Assembly (NCBI RefSeq): GCF_019392245.1
Contig: NZ_JAHXRL010000004.1
Span: 372,001 to 436,000, forward strand
Source: Sulfitobacter sp. CW3
GTDB taxonomy: Bacteria > Pseudomonadota > Alphaproteobacteria > Rhodobacterales > Rhodobacteraceae
Direction of reading: 5' to 3'
Length of the DNA: 64,000 nucleotides
A program made the position numbers and the translations under genes. The notes below the pieces were generated by a model. The model searched no databases. It saw only the letters and a program-made list of their open reading frames with translations, and had not been told where the DNA came from. Position 1 is the first letter of the stretch; each line of letters starts with the position of its first letter. This document shows positions 27,794-38,760 of this stretch, piece by piece.

Positions 27794-28422
27794 TCGATTA
27801 TACCCGCGAGGGTGACATCTGGACGGCAACCCTGAACCGGCCCGAAAAGGCCAATTCCCTGACGCATGACATGCTGGTGTCATTGGCCGAGTTTATGGAG
27901 GATGCACAGGCGGCACGCGCTGTGATCCTGACCGGCCAAGGCAAGGTTTTTAGCGCAGGTGCCGATCTGGACGAAGCCCGCGCGGGTCTTGCCGTATCCG
28001 ACATTTGGGAACGGCTGTCGGGGGCCATTGCGGCGCTGCCGGGGCTTAGTATCTGCGCGATGAACGGCACGCTTGCTGGCGGGGCGATGGGGATGGCGCT
28101 GGCCAGTGATCTGCGCATTGCAGTGCCCACGGCCAAGTTCTTCTATCCGGTGATGAAGCTGGGGTTTTTGCCGCAACCCAGTGATCCTGGTCGCATGGCT
28201 GCTTTGATCGGGCCTGCCCGGACCAAGCTGATCTTGATGGGTGGCCAAAAGATCACCGCAGAGGATGCGTTGTTGTTTGGGCTGGTCGACCGCATTGTCG
28301 AACCCGAAGCCCTGCTAGAGACGGCGCATCAGATCGCCGCTGACACTATTGCGGCGACACCCGAGATTGCGGCGGGCATCAAAGCAATGTGCGCAGCACA
28401 GCCCGGATTGTTAGACGGCTAG
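27790..28422 (+). CDS. Enoyl-CoA hydratase/isomerase family protein
   Basis: Crotonase-fold protein that binds acyl-CoA thioesters. Residues 15-20 (LNRPEKAN) and the oxyanion-hole stretch GKVFSAGADLDE (about 51-62) are visible, followed by AMNGTLAGGAMGMALASDLRIA near 92-113, quoted only by its ends AMNG and DLRIA in sense. The length is 210 against a usual 255-260, because the C-terminal helical trimerisation part is short. The gene starts inside the SDR stop codon region (ATGA). The reaction (hydration, isomerisation or hydrolysis) cannot be told. Confidence 0.85.
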   Translation: MIDYTREGDIWTATLNRPEKANSLTHDMLVSLAEFMEDAQAARAVILTGQGKVFSAGADLDEARAGLAVSDIWERLSGAIAALPGLSICAMNGTLAGGAMGMALASDLRIAVPTAKFFYPVMKLGFLPQPSDPGRMAALIGPARTKLILMGGQKITAEDALLFGLVDRIVEPEALLETAHQIAADTIAATPEIAAGIKAMCAAQPGLLDG

Positions 28423-28435
28423 GGCCGTTCGTCCC

Positions 28436-28510
28436 TTAGATAAACGGTACGAAGGGCACGCCACATGCAGTTAGGGCGGCCAAGGTCGTCAGAATGAAGA
28501 AAAGTCGCAT
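28436..28510 (-). CDS. Very small lipoprotein (24 residues)
   Basis: Short frame read on the minus strand between the hydratase-like gene and the flavoprotein gene. It encodes 24 residues: a basic start (MRL), a hydrophobic core and a lipobox LTAC with the cysteine at residue 16, leaving a mature lipopeptide of only nine residues that begins CGVPFVPF. The ATG at 28510 follows GGAGAACACCG, a good ribosome site. Tiny lipoproteins of this design occur in Rhodobacteraceae and recall entericidin-like peptides. Too short for usual gene callers. Confidence 0.65.
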   Translation of the reverse strand: MRLFFILTTLAALTACGVPFVPFI

Positions 28511-28614
28511 CGGTGTTCTCCCGGTGGGGGTCATTCATCAGCATCATCGTGCAATCAGCTTTCACTCGGGTTAAGGCAAGTCCTTAGGTTCGTATTTTCC
28601 GCAAAGGTATCTTT

Positions 28615-29814
28615 ATGACCACTGTAGCACAGACACAAAAGCAGGCTGTCGTAATTGGCGCGGGTCCTGCGGGGCTGATGGCCGCCGAAATGCTGTCAGA
28701 GGCGGGGATGTCGGTCACTGTTTGCGATCACAAACCGTCGGTTGGACGTAAATTTCTGATGGCGGGGAAATCCGGGCTGAACCTGACCAAGGTCGAACCC
28801 CATGATACGTTTATGAACGCTTTCACGAATGCCAAAGACCCGCTTGCGCCGATCATATCAGCGTTTGACGGGGACGCTGTGCAGGCATGGGGCACCGGGC
28901 TGGGGCAAGAGGTGTTCACAGGTTCAACGGGCCGCGTTTTCCCAACCGTGATGAAGGCATCGCCGCTGTTGCGGGCCTGGCTTGTGCGCCTGTCACAGGC
29001 CGGTGTTCAGATGAACACGCGTTGGCGCTGGACCGGCTGGGACGACGACAAGCTGGTTTTCGACACACCGGAAGGCACCCAGATGTTGCAGCCCGATGTG
29101 ACTGTTTTGGCGATGGGCGGGGCCAGCTGGGCACGGCTTGGGTCAACCGGTGAATGGGCCAAGGTTCTGGCCAGCGATACGCCGTTCACCCCCTTTGCGC
29201 CCGCAAACGCTGGCATTGCGATGGAATGGTCATCACATATGGCGGCGCATTTCGGTACGGCCCTCAAGGGAATCGCGCTTAAGTCGGGTACCTACCGTTC
29301 ACGGGGCGAGGCGATGATCTCGCGTCACGGGTTTGAGGGCGGCGGCGTCTATACTGTGTCGCGCGGCGTGCGCGAGGGGCACCCCTTGATGCTGGACCTT
29401 TTGCCCGATCAAACGGTCGAGGCATTGACGGCAAAGCTGGACCAGCCGCGCGGCAAGATGAGCACGGCAAACTTCATGCGCAAAGCGCTGAAGCTTGAGC
29501 CGGTCAAGATCGCTGTATTGCAGGAAATGGCGCGGCCTTTGCCACAGGATAGCAAGAAACTGGCCAGACTGCTCAAGGCGCTACCGGTCAAACACGAGGG
29601 TTTGCGCCCGATGGATCAGGCGATTTCGACGGCGGGCGGGGTGAAATTCGATGCCGTGGATGACACGCTTATGCTGCGTGGCCGGCCCGGTGTTTTCGTC
29701 GCTGGCGAGATGCTGGATTGGGAGGCCCCGACAGGCGGCTATCTGATTTCGGCCTGCCTTGCGACAGGCCGATGGGCGGGGCAACATGCCGCCGCTTGGG
29801 CGCAAAAGGACTAG
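28615..29814 (+). CDS. FAD-dependent flavoprotein, TIGR03862/BaiN-HI0933 type
   Basis: NAD(P)/FAD-dependent oxidoreductase of the HI0933-like group, 399 residues. The Rossmann FAD loop is VVIGAGPAGLMAAE near residues 12-25; VGRKFLMAGKSGLNLT near 42-57 is the hallmark of this family; and the C-terminal FAD-contact segment VFVAGEMLDWEAPTGGY lies near 361-377. Physiological substrate unknown. It converges with the GST gene and overlaps its stop by 4 nt. Confidence 0.9.
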   Translation: MTTVAQTQKQAVVIGAGPAGLMAAEMLSEAGMSVTVCDHKPSVGRKFLMAGKSGLNLTKVEPHDTFMNAFTNAKDPLAPIISAFDGDAVQAWGTGLGQEVFTGSTGRVFPTVMKASPLLRAWLVRLSQAGVQMNTRWRWTGWDDDKLVFDTPEGTQMLQPDVTVLAMGGASWARLGSTGEWAKVLASDTPFTPFAPANAGIAMEWSSHMAAHFGTALKGIALKSGTYRSRGEAMISRHGFEGGGVYTVSRGVREGHPLMLDLLPDQTVEALTAKLDQPRGKMSTANFMRKALKLEPVKIAVLQEMARPLPQDSKKLARLLKALPVKHEGLRPMDQAISTAGGVKFDAVDDTLMLRGRPGVFVAGEMLDWEAPTGGYLISACLATGRWAGQHAAAWAQKD

Positions 29815-30401
29815 CCTTCTTTGGTTGCGGCCGCTTTGAACGCGGGGCGGTCGCGCATCGATTTCGCCCAGGCACCCAGTTTATCATCCACGCGGTCGAA
29901 CCCCGCGCCGATGGACCAGTTGATGCAATGGGTGGCCAGCAGATCGGGCACGGTGATCGTGTCACCCATTAAGAATGGTCCGTCAATTTTGTCTGACAAT
30001 ACCTTGGCCGAGCGTGCGAATTCGGCTTTCAGGCTGGGCTTGATTTCGGGAACGCGGTGCTCTTCCGGGAAGACAAAGCTGTGTTTGGCCGCGGCCCACA
30101 GGATCGCGTCCATTTCATCAATCAGCCACAAGGTCATGGCATCTTGGCGGGCGCGTGCGGGCGTACCTGCTGGGGCTGTCAGTTGGCCGTGCTTGTCGGC
30201 CAGATACTGCATGATCGCCACGGAATCCGTCAGATCGTCATCGCCATCGACCAATGCGGGGATTTTCCCGGACGGATTGTATTTCTTCGCCTCGTCCGAC
30301 CCTGGGCCGCAGACGACCTGCTCGTAGGGTTGACCCAGTTCTTCTAACATCCACATGACGCGCATCGCGCGGGATTTGGTGGCTCCGATGACTTTGTACA
30401 T
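29811..30401 (-). CDS. Glutathione S-transferase family protein
   Basis: Soluble GST of 196 residues. The N-terminal thioredoxin-like half has the start YKVIGATKSRAMRVMWML (residues 2-19) with a likely catalytic Ser/Thr near residue 8-10, and the GSH-binding SGKIPALVDGD and the DSVAIMQYLAD segment near 60-69. The helical second half ends in the WAKSMRDRPAFKAA motif common to GSTs. It is convergent with the flavoprotein gene. The substrate is unknown; it may detoxify electrophiles. Confidence 0.9.
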   Translation of the reverse strand: MYKVIGATKSRAMRVMWMLEELGQPYEQVVCGPGSDEAKKYNPSGKIPALVDGDDDLTDSVAIMQYLADKHGQLTAPAGTPARARQDAMTLWLIDEMDAILWAAAKHSFVFPEEHRVPEIKPSLKAEFARSAKVLSDKIDGPFLMGDTITVPDLLATHCINWSIGAGFDRVDDKLGAWAKSMRDRPAFKAAATKEG

Positions 30402-30433
30402 TTACGTGTCCCCCCTAGGAATTTCGACCAAAG

Positions 30434-31432
30434 TTAGCGTTGCGCGCCCAACATTGCCAGCCGGATAAAGGCACGTTCAACCAGCGCCATCGTGGGCGCA
30501 TGTTGGCCCGCTGACCGCAGCGTCAGATCGGTATCCGTCAACACGGTCAACGCGGTTTCCAGCTTGGCCGCGCCCCAGCTTTTGGCCTGACGCATGGCGC
30601 GGTCGCGGTCGCGGACACCCCATATCTGCCCGCCGGGGTTGCTGGCGATGCGGTAAAGTGTGCGAAAATGGCGCGTGGCCATAATGATCAAGGTAACGGC
30701 ATTCACGCCTTGCGCTTGCAGTTTTGCCATCACCGGCCCGATGTCGCCAGCACGGGCTTCGGCCACGACGTGCAGGATATCGTCAACTTCGGCCTCGGTT
30801 GAGGTGGGCGCGCAATTGCCAACGTCTTCGGCGGTCAGGGGGCCATGATCGCCGATCTTGTATAGGGTGATCTTTTCGACCATCTGGCGAAAATCACCGG
30901 GGTCCAGCACGCGGGCAAGTTCGCTGAGCGATCCCATTGCATCGGGTTCGGGGCTTAGCTTGGCCTCGGACAATATACGCTCGATCTCGGCACGGTCGGG
31001 TGGATTGTCATAAATGGGCGTAGCAAAGGCGGTTTTATGCGCCTCGAACGCCTTAAGAACCTTTGACGTTTTCTTGAGATCGCCAGCGGTCACCACGATT
31101 TGCGCATCGCCCGGCTGCCAATCGGCCAGCGCGTCGATCAGTATTTTGGCAATGTTGTCGTTCGCGTCTTCGACAAAAGCAGCGCGGGGGCCGGGAAAGA
31201 AGCCAACCGCCTTTAACGCATCCAGCAGCATTGGCGGATCACGGCGCAGGTCGGCGGCTTGGATACGGGTCAGCCGCATTTCTTCTTCGGCATTGGCACC
31301 CAGCAACGCCTTAAGGAATTCCTGCCGTTTCAGGGCGACGCGCATCGCATCGCTGCCGTAGATCAGCAGCCCTGTTTTGTTCGGGTCGGGCTTTTTGAAA
31401 TAGGCAGTGGCGTCGCGGGGCGGCAGTTTCAT
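30434..31432 (-). CDS. holA: DNA polymerase III subunit delta
   Basis: Clamp-loader subunit that opens the beta sliding clamp. The 332-residue chain opens with [19 protein letters not shown] and the mononucleotide-site remnant GLLIYGSDAMRV, and has the HolA stretch PPMLLDALKAVGFFPGPRAAFVED, cited by its ends PPMLL and AFVED. It overlaps lptE by 4 nt upstream; lptE-holA adjacency is conserved widely in proteobacteria. It is the last gene of the leuS-lptE-holA run. Confidence 0.93.
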   Translation of the reverse strand: MKLPPRDATAYFKKPDPNKTGLLIYGSDAMRVALKRQEFLKALLGANAEEEMRLTRIQAADLRRDPPMLLDALKAVGFFPGPRAAFVEDANDNIAKILIDALADWQPGDAQIVVTAGDLKKTSKVLKAFEAHKTAFATPIYDNPPDRAEIERILSEAKLSPEPDAMGSLSELARVLDPGDFRQMVEKITLYKIGDHGPLTAEDVGNCAPTSTEAEVDDILHVVAEARAGDIGPVMAKLQAQGVNAVTLIIMATRHFRTLYRIASNPGGQIWGVRDRDRAMRQAKSWGAAKLETALTVLTDTDLTLRSAGQHAPTMALVERAFIRLAMLGAQR

Positions 31433-31900
31433 TGGGTCAGGTCAGCCGCATAAAGCCGGGTCACGATCTGGTCGGCCAGCATTGTCATCAAGCGCACCTG
31501 GGCATCGCGTTCAGCGGCAAGGGTCGCAACGGTGGACCCGGTCGCGGAATAGCCGGTAAAGTTTTCGACGTTACCGGACGAAACGATTTGCCCGGTACCA
31601 AGGTCGCGCAGCGCAAAGTCGGCTTTGCCAATCAGGTTGTAGCGTCTGGTGTTGTCGGCGGTATCAATCGCCAGACCTTCCTCGCTGGTGGTCACGGTTA
31701 GCGCCAGTCCGTATTTGGCCGCAGCAGGGCGGCCCAACCGCGTCTCGATCTCGCGGACCAGCGTATAGGTGAACGCATCGTCTGGCGCGTCCACTGCAAC
31801 ACTGTTTTGCAAGGCTGTACCCGCGCCACCGGGGCCATAGACGGGTTGAAACCCGCAAGCGGCCAGCGCCAGCAAGGGCAGCGCCAGCATAAGGCGGCGG

Positions 31901-31914
<14 letters not shown>
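31429..31914 (-). CDS. lptE: LPS-assembly lipoprotein LptE
   Basis: Outer-membrane lipoprotein that plugs the LptD barrel in LPS export. The signal peptide ends in the lipobox LAAC with the cysteine at residue 20, followed by [10 protein letters not shown], the LptE opening in alphaproteobacteria. The 161-residue length fits. It overlaps the leuS stop by 14 nt and the holA start by 4 nt, so translation of the three is coupled. The position between leuS and holA matches the usual proteobacterial order. Confidence 0.93.
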
Positions 31915-34447
<2,533 letters not shown>

Positions 34448-34471
34448 CTTGGCAGACCTTATCAAACGAAA

Positions 34472-34507
34472 AACGCCGAGCGAGCGACTAGCGCGTGGCC
34501 CGGCGTT
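34472..34507 (-). terminator. Hairpin with T run between DUF3576 and leuS
   Basis: On the minus strand AACGCCG and CGGCGTT bracket a 22-nt GC-rich centre that can fold further (GCG / CGC), followed directly by TTTCGTTTG. It can end transcription from DUF3576 28 nt after its stop. Since it also lies just ahead of leuS, a leader role is possible. Confidence 0.5.
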
Positions 34508-34534
34508 GGAATGGAGAATGTGTTAAGTGCGGGC

Positions 34535-35032
34535 TTAGAATTTGTTATCGGCAATCCGCATCTCGCGGGCGCGGCTCAGAATAGCATCTTCTACAGCGCG
34601 AGACGTCGCTTTGTTTACCATGCGGCCGCCGCGTGTTTGCAGCGCGATGTTCAAAGACCGCCCATCAAGGGCCGGATCATCGATCAGAACAGTTGCGCGG
34701 TATGATTGGCCGCTGCCGGGTGGCGTACCGTATCCTGTGACAATCACACCTGTGTAAGGATCAATCGACTGGATCGGCAAAAAGTTCAGCACTTCTAGCG
34801 ATGCGGACCACAGGTATTTGTTAACAGATACGCTGGTGTCAGTGTTCTTGCGGTTGAATATCGACCAAATCGTATTTTCGGTGTTTGTCTCAATATTACC
34901 CGGAACGTTCGCGCCCGCTCTTTCTTCTGCAGAGGGGCCTTGGGGCGGGCCAAAGCCGAAGCCACTGCAAGCACCTAAGGTTGCCAACGCCATAAAGGCG
35001 ATTGTGGATTTAAATACCGAAGCGTGCGCCAT
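34535..35032 (-). CDS. DUF3576 domain-containing lipoprotein
   Basis: Outer-envelope lipoprotein of unknown function, 165 residues. The signal peptide ends in the lipobox LGAC with the cysteine at residue 22. The DUF3576 core covers about residues 50-160, including TIWSIFNRKNTDTS and KYLWSASLEVLNFLPIQS, cited in pieces, and VIVTGYGTPPG. The family is alphaproteobacterial and usually lies just before leuS and lptE, as here, so a part in envelope biogenesis is likely but unproven. Confidence 0.88.
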   Translation of the reverse strand: MAHASVFKSTIAFMALATLGACSGFGFGPPQGPSAEERAGANVPGNIETNTENTIWSIFNRKNTDTSVSVNKYLWSASLEVLNFLPIQSIDPYTGVIVTGYGTPPGSGQSYRATVLIDDPALDGRSLNIALQTRGGRMVNKATSRAVEDAILSRAREMRIADNKF

Positions 35033-35328
35033 TCCAGCCGTCCTTTGCCTATTTGGACACTGGTCTAAACAAGCAGGGTACTATCGGCAAGCGCAATGTA
35101 ATCACGTCAATAGTATAAGGCGTTTCGCCGTGCTTGGTGTTGAGAGGCCGCCCCGTTTGCTTAAGTGACGCGTTCCTGGCACTGTGGCAAAGCTGCATCA
35201 GAGTCTCCAACATTGTGGCAAACCCAAGCACGATCCTTGCCAAAACAGGGGCAAAGGCGGACAAGACCCCTCATACCCTTTCCGGATTCCCCGGTCTGGG
35301 CATATGAATTCAAACCGAGGGATAACTC
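35033..35328 (+). promoter_or_regulatory. Porin upstream region with direct repeats
   Basis: The 296-bp gap between the divergent DUF3576 lipoprotein and the porin has no convincing gene. It contains two identical TGTGGCAAA words at 35183-35191 and 35214-35222, exactly 31 bp apart (about three helical turns), in the contexts CACTGTGGCAAAG and CATTGTGGCAAAC, and a further GGGGCAAAGG at 35248-35257. These look like binding sites for a phased regulator of porin expression. The ribosome site GAGGGA lies just before the ATG at 35329. Confidence 0.5.
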
Positions 35329-36219
35329 ATGAAAAAAGTTCTCTTCGCTACAACAGCCCTGGTCGCGACCGCCGGCGTAGCAGCAGCAGACGTAACATTT
35401 GGTGGCTACGCACGTTTTGGTGTGCAGTATGACGACAGCGTAGCTGGCGTAAGCACCACAAACGTAACAAGCCGTTTCCGTTTGCAAATCGACGCAACTG
35501 CAGAATCTGACGCAGGCGTCACATTCGGTGCACGTGCTCGCATTCAGCAAAACAACTCCGACAACGCATTCAGCCCATCGGGCACAGGCCTCAACGGCGT
35601 ACGCTTCTTCGCGCGCACCGGTGGTCTGGAAGTTGGCGTTGGTAACATCTTCGGCGCTCTGGAATTCATGCCTGGCATGTACCCAATCGACCTCGGTCTG
35701 ACCGGTCTGGGCTATGACTACACAGCCTATGCCTACAACGCCGATGCATACTCCTCCGGTGGTGACGGCGCAGCCGGTGCCAACGGTTTCGAACTGATGT
35801 ACTCCATGGGTGACTGGGGCATGCACTTGTCCGCGTCCGACGACAATGACCGCGTTGCGGGCTATGTTTCCTACTCCATGGCTGGCTTCACGTTCGCTTT
35901 GGGTGCACAAGACTCCAACCTGGCAACAGACACCGAGCTGGCAGCTACTGTAAGCAGCAAGCTGGGCATGGCAGACGTAACTCTGGCCTATGCTGACAAC
36001 GGCACAAACGGTGACCACATCGTTCTGGCCGCAAGCTTTGACGTTGGCGCAGCCACGAACATCGAAGCATATGTTGCAGACGCCGAAAACCAGCCCGACA
36101 CAGGCTACGGCATCGACTTTAACCACGACCTGGGCGGCGGTACATCGCTGCGTGGTGGTGTTGCGAAGCGTCTGACCGGTGCTACACGCGCAGACTTGGG
36201 TGTTCGCTTCAACTTCTAA
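35329..36219 (+). CDS. Rhodobacter-type outer-membrane porin
   Basis: General trimeric porin of the alphaproteobacterial family, 296 residues. A signal peptide (MKKVLFATTALVATAGVAAA, cut near residue 20) precedes ADVTFGGYARFGVQY, the usual first strand. Strands alternate to a C-terminal ADLGVRFNF ending in phenylalanine, as needed for BAM insertion. The codon use is strongly biased to highly expressed codons and unlike its neighbours, in line with an abundant protein. A strong terminator follows at once (36244-36275). The 416-codon frame on the opposite strand is an artefact of this biased coding. Confidence 0.95.
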   Translation: MKKVLFATTALVATAGVAAADVTFGGYARFGVQYDDSVAGVSTTNVTSRFRLQIDATAESDAGVTFGARARIQQNNSDNAFSPSGTGLNGVRFFARTGGLEVGVGNIFGALEFMPGMYPIDLGLTGLGYDYTAYAYNADAYSSGGDGAAGANGFELMYSMGDWGMHLSASDDNDRVAGYVSYSMAGFTFALGAQDSNLATDTELAATVSSKLGMADVTLAYADNGTNGDHIVLAASFDVGAATNIEAYVADAENQPDTGYGIDFNHDLGGGTSLRGGVAKRLTGATRADLGVRFNF

Positions 36220-36243
36220 GTTGATCTGAATACTTATCGATTT

Positions 36244-36275
36244 GGGGCAGGCCTTTGGTCTGCCCCTTTTCTTTT
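36244..36275 (+). terminator. Rho-independent terminator after the porin gene
   Basis: Stem GGGGCAGGCC / GGTCTGCCCC with a TTT loop and one G-T pair, followed by TTTTCTTTT, 24 bp after the porin stop. Confidence 0.93.
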
Positions 36276-36319
36276 GTGCATAGCTGTTGTTCTGTGCGAT
36301 CAGAAACAGAGGGCGAAAT

Positions 36320-36973
36320 ATGAGCTTGCACGACATTACCACACGTATTGAGAACGCGGAAAAAGACGCAGGCCGCGCGCCGGGCAGCGTCACATTGATA
36401 GCTGTTAGCAAAGTTCAGCCAAATGCGCGGGTTCAGGCCGTACTTGAACAGGGCCATCGCTGCTTTGGCGAAAATCGCGTGCAAGAAGCCGAAGGAAAAT
36501 GGCCCGATTTCAAACAGCAGTTCGACGGGGTTGATCTGCATTTGATCGGACCGCTGCAATCGAACAAGGCGCGTGCTGCGATGGCGCTTTTCGATGCTAT
36601 TCACACGTTGGACCGTCCAAAGCTGGCCACAAGCCTAGCCCGACTGGCCCAAGAACTGGGTCAATGTTCCGATATGTTTATCCAAGTGAACACCGGCGAA
36701 GAAGATCAGAAGGCGGGCGTCATGCCAGCGCAAGCTGACGCATTTATCAAGGAATGTCAGGGGCTTGACCTGCCCGTTCGCGGCTTGATGTGTATTCCGC
36801 CAGTGGACGAAGAAGCAGCTTTGCATTTCGCGCTGCTGGCCAAGATCGCCGCGCGCAACGGGCTGGATGGCCTTTCAATGGGTATGAGCAGCGACTTTGA
36901 GAAAGCGATCGCATTGGGTGCGACGCATGTTCGTGTCGGATCGGCGATATTTGGTGAACGGGTGGCTGGTTAA
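36320..36973 (+). CDS. YggS family pyridoxal-phosphate homeostasis protein
   Basis: PLP-binding protein without known catalytic role that keeps vitamin B6 and amino-acid pools in balance. The PLP lysine is in LIAVSKVQPN near residue 32, FGENRVQEAEGK near 53-64 and the phosphate-binding end of the barrel is SMGMSSDFEKAIALGATHVRVG near 191-212 in parts. The length is 217 from the ATG at 36320, preceded by AGAGGG; an earlier ATG at 36287 lies within the porin's terminator region. It converges with the L,D-transpeptidase gene. Confidence 0.93.
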   Translation: MSLHDITTRIENAEKDAGRAPGSVTLIAVSKVQPNARVQAVLEQGHRCFGENRVQEAEGKWPDFKQQFDGVDLHLIGPLQSNKARAAMALFDAIHTLDRPKLATSLARLAQELGQCSDMFIQVNTGEEDQKAGVMPAQADAFIKECQGLDLPVRGLMCIPPVDEEAALHFALLAKIAARNGLDGLSMGMSSDFEKAIALGATHVRVGSAIFGERVAG

Positions 36974-36992
36974 CGGGCTTGGCGGGTTAAGC

Positions 36993-37017
36993 GGGTGGTG
37001 GATTAGCACCCACCCTA
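36993..37017. terminator. GC-rich hairpin between convergent YggS and L,D-transpeptidase genes
   Basis: GGGTGGTG and CACCCACCC pair around GATTAG, with one bulge, directly at the end of the transpeptidase gene, whose TAG stop falls in the right arm. No T run follows on either strand, so it may act as a rho-type or stability hairpin. The form GGTGGATTAGCACCCACC is like dispersed elements seen in Rhodobacteraceae. Confidence 0.4.
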
Positions 37018-37509
37018 CGCGACGATCAGACGGGTGTGCTGTTTGATCATTGGCGCAATGCTGTGCAGATGCGCCCGTGAGAGGGCAATACACCCCTCGG
37101 TCGGGAAGCCGGGTCTGCGGTATTGGTGAATAAAGATCGCCGAACCACGTCCCTTTACGGCGATAGGCCAGTTCCAGTCGGTCAGAATGATCAGGTCATA
37201 TAACGGATCAGCGCGGCGAAGCTGTTCATGGCGGTGCGCATATGGCGCCCGGACCATTTTGTTATAGTCGCTGTCATTGACGTCATCAGACCATAAATCC
37301 AGCGGTCCAATCGGTTTCGCCCAATCGGTGGGCCGGGCCAGCCGATCAGGACGATACAGCATGCCAACGATCCTGTGGACGCCGCGCGGGGTCGCCCCGT
37401 CGCCTTCTTTTTTATGTGAGGTGATGCCGGTTTTACCGATTGTGCAGGGATAGACGTTGCCTTGAAACCGCAGCCCCGTGGGGGTCAGGACCATATCATC
37501 AGATGTCAC
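37015..37509 (-). CDS. L,D-transpeptidase (YkuD) family protein
   Basis: YkuD-fold enzyme of 164 residues. The catalytic motif is present as FIHQYRR...[11 protein letters not shown], with the cysteine near residue 142 and histidine near 128; the usual HG...S...GC.R pattern is partly changed (GCIALS in place of GCIRM). No signal peptide is seen, so export is unclear, or the protein works in the cytoplasm on tetrapeptides. Its start overlaps the ribA stop by 4 nt on the same strand. Confidence 0.85.
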   Translation of the reverse strand: MTSDDMVLTPTGLRFQGNVYPCTIGKTGITSHKKEGDGATPRGVHRIVGMLYRPDRLARPTDWAKPIGPLDLWSDDVNDSDYNKMVRAPYAHRHEQLRRADPLYDLIILTDWNWPIAVKGRGSAIFIHQYRRPGFPTEGCIALSRAHLHSIAPMIKQHTRLIVA

Positions 37510-38594
37510 AGAAGATGCCCGGACTTGGCAGCCTTGGTCGCAAGATATGCGGTATTATGGCGGTTTTCCCCCACCTTTAGCGCAACGCGTTCGGCCACTT
37601 TGATGCCGCTGGCCTCCATCATCTCGACTTTGCGGGGGTTGTTCGTCAACAGCCGTACAGCCGAAAAGCCCAAAGATTTCAGTATGTCAGACCCAAGGCG
37701 AAAATCGCGCTCATCGTCTTCAAAGCCCAAGCGGTGGTTTGCTTCAACGGTGTCAAACCCTTGATCTTGCAAGGAATAGGCGCGCATTTTATTCGCCAGC
37801 CCGATGCCGCGACCCTCTTGGTTCATGTATAGTAAGACGCCGTGCCCTTCGGCCCCCATTTGGGCAAGTGCTGCGTGCAACTGCGGCCCGCAATCGCATT
37901 TTAGGCTGCCCATCACATCGCCGGTAAAACAGGCAGAGTGCAACCGTGCCAGCACCGGTTTGGCGCGATCTGGGCGGCCAACTTCGATGGCATAATGTTC
38001 TTCGCCGCCATCATCGGGACGGAAAATATGCAGTCGTCCGGCCTCTGACGCCTCCATCGGGAGACGTGCGTTAACCACAGGATGCAAGGGGCTGCGGGCG
38101 GCAAGAACGGGCAGCGCGGCGCGCAATGACAGTGTTGTCAGGCCGTGTGTGGCCGCAAATCCGGCAGCATCAGGCAGGTCCAGCACGATGGCGGCGGGCA
38201 GCAAGCGCGCCGATTTGACCAGTTGCAGCGCAGCACCATGGGCCGTGGCATCCCCGCCGCGCGCGCATTTCAGCGGCCCTTTCATCGGGCTGCGCAGATC
38301 GTCCGCCGGATCGGCGATAGACTGCACCCATCTTGGCGTTGCATCAGGCGGCAGCACAACACGGGCGAGGGTACCATCATAGGCACGTGCCTTGAGGGTT
38401 TCGGCGCGCCGCGACGTGATTGCCAAAACCGGTTCCCCGCCAAGCGCAAGAAGGTCGGACAAGCGTTGCGGTGTCAATGTTTCAGCGGCGATTACCAGAA
38501 CGGGGGCATCGCCCAGAAAAACGACAGGCACGCCCATACGCAGATCTGCCCGCGCCCGGGCCAGCTGTTCGGTGATATCGGGACTAAATGCCAT
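37506..38594 (-). CDS. ribA: GTP cyclohydrolase II with degenerate RibB-like N-terminal domain
   Basis: First step of riboflavin synthesis: GTP to a 2,5-diamino-6-ribosylaminopyrimidinone phosphate plus formate. The C-terminal 200 residues are a full RibA domain with the zinc cysteines in [17 protein letters not shown] and the [17 protein letters not shown] stretch. The N-terminal 160 residues align in outline with dihydroxybutanone-phosphate synthase (RibB), for example [13 protein letters not shown], but the acidic loop DDEDRENEGD is missing and replaced by LGDAP, so RibB activity is unlikely. The start is the ATG at 38594 (362 residues); an open frame runs on to 38678. Confidence 0.9.
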   Translation of the reverse strand: MAFSPDITEQLARARADLRMGVPVVFLGDAPVLVIAAETLTPQRLSDLLALGGEPVLAITSRRAETLKARAYDGTLARVVLPPDATPRWVQSIADPADDLRSPMKGPLKCARGGDATAHGAALQLVKSARLLPAAIVLDLPDAAGFAATHGLTTLSLRAALPVLAARSPLHPVVNARLPMEASEAGRLHIFRPDDGGEEHYAIEVGRPDRAKPVLARLHSACFTGDVMGSLKCDCGPQLHAALAQMGAEGHGVLLYMNQEGRGIGLANKMRAYSLQDQGFDTVEANHRLGFEDDERDFRLGSDILKSLGFSAVRLLTNNPRKVEMMEASGIKVAERVALKVGENRHNTAYLATKAAKSGHLL

Positions 38595-38760
38595 CTTCGT
38601 GTAATCTTTCGCATCGGTTATTTTAAGATACTTAAGTGAGTTGCCCCCAAATTGAAACATTTGCCGTGTTTTGTGCACGGTCCTGTGAATAATTGGCTGT
38701 GCCCCTTGTCACACAGGTTTGTGAACACACCTTTAGATAAGTTAAAGAGGATGAGCGAAT

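Noticed and set aside
35161..36411. 416-codon open frame on the minus strand across the porin gene, Cys- and Val-rich
   Set aside because: It is antisense to a clear porin with signal peptide, terminator and C-terminal Phe. The frame stays open because of the porin's strongly biased codons, and the protein has no recognisable fold.
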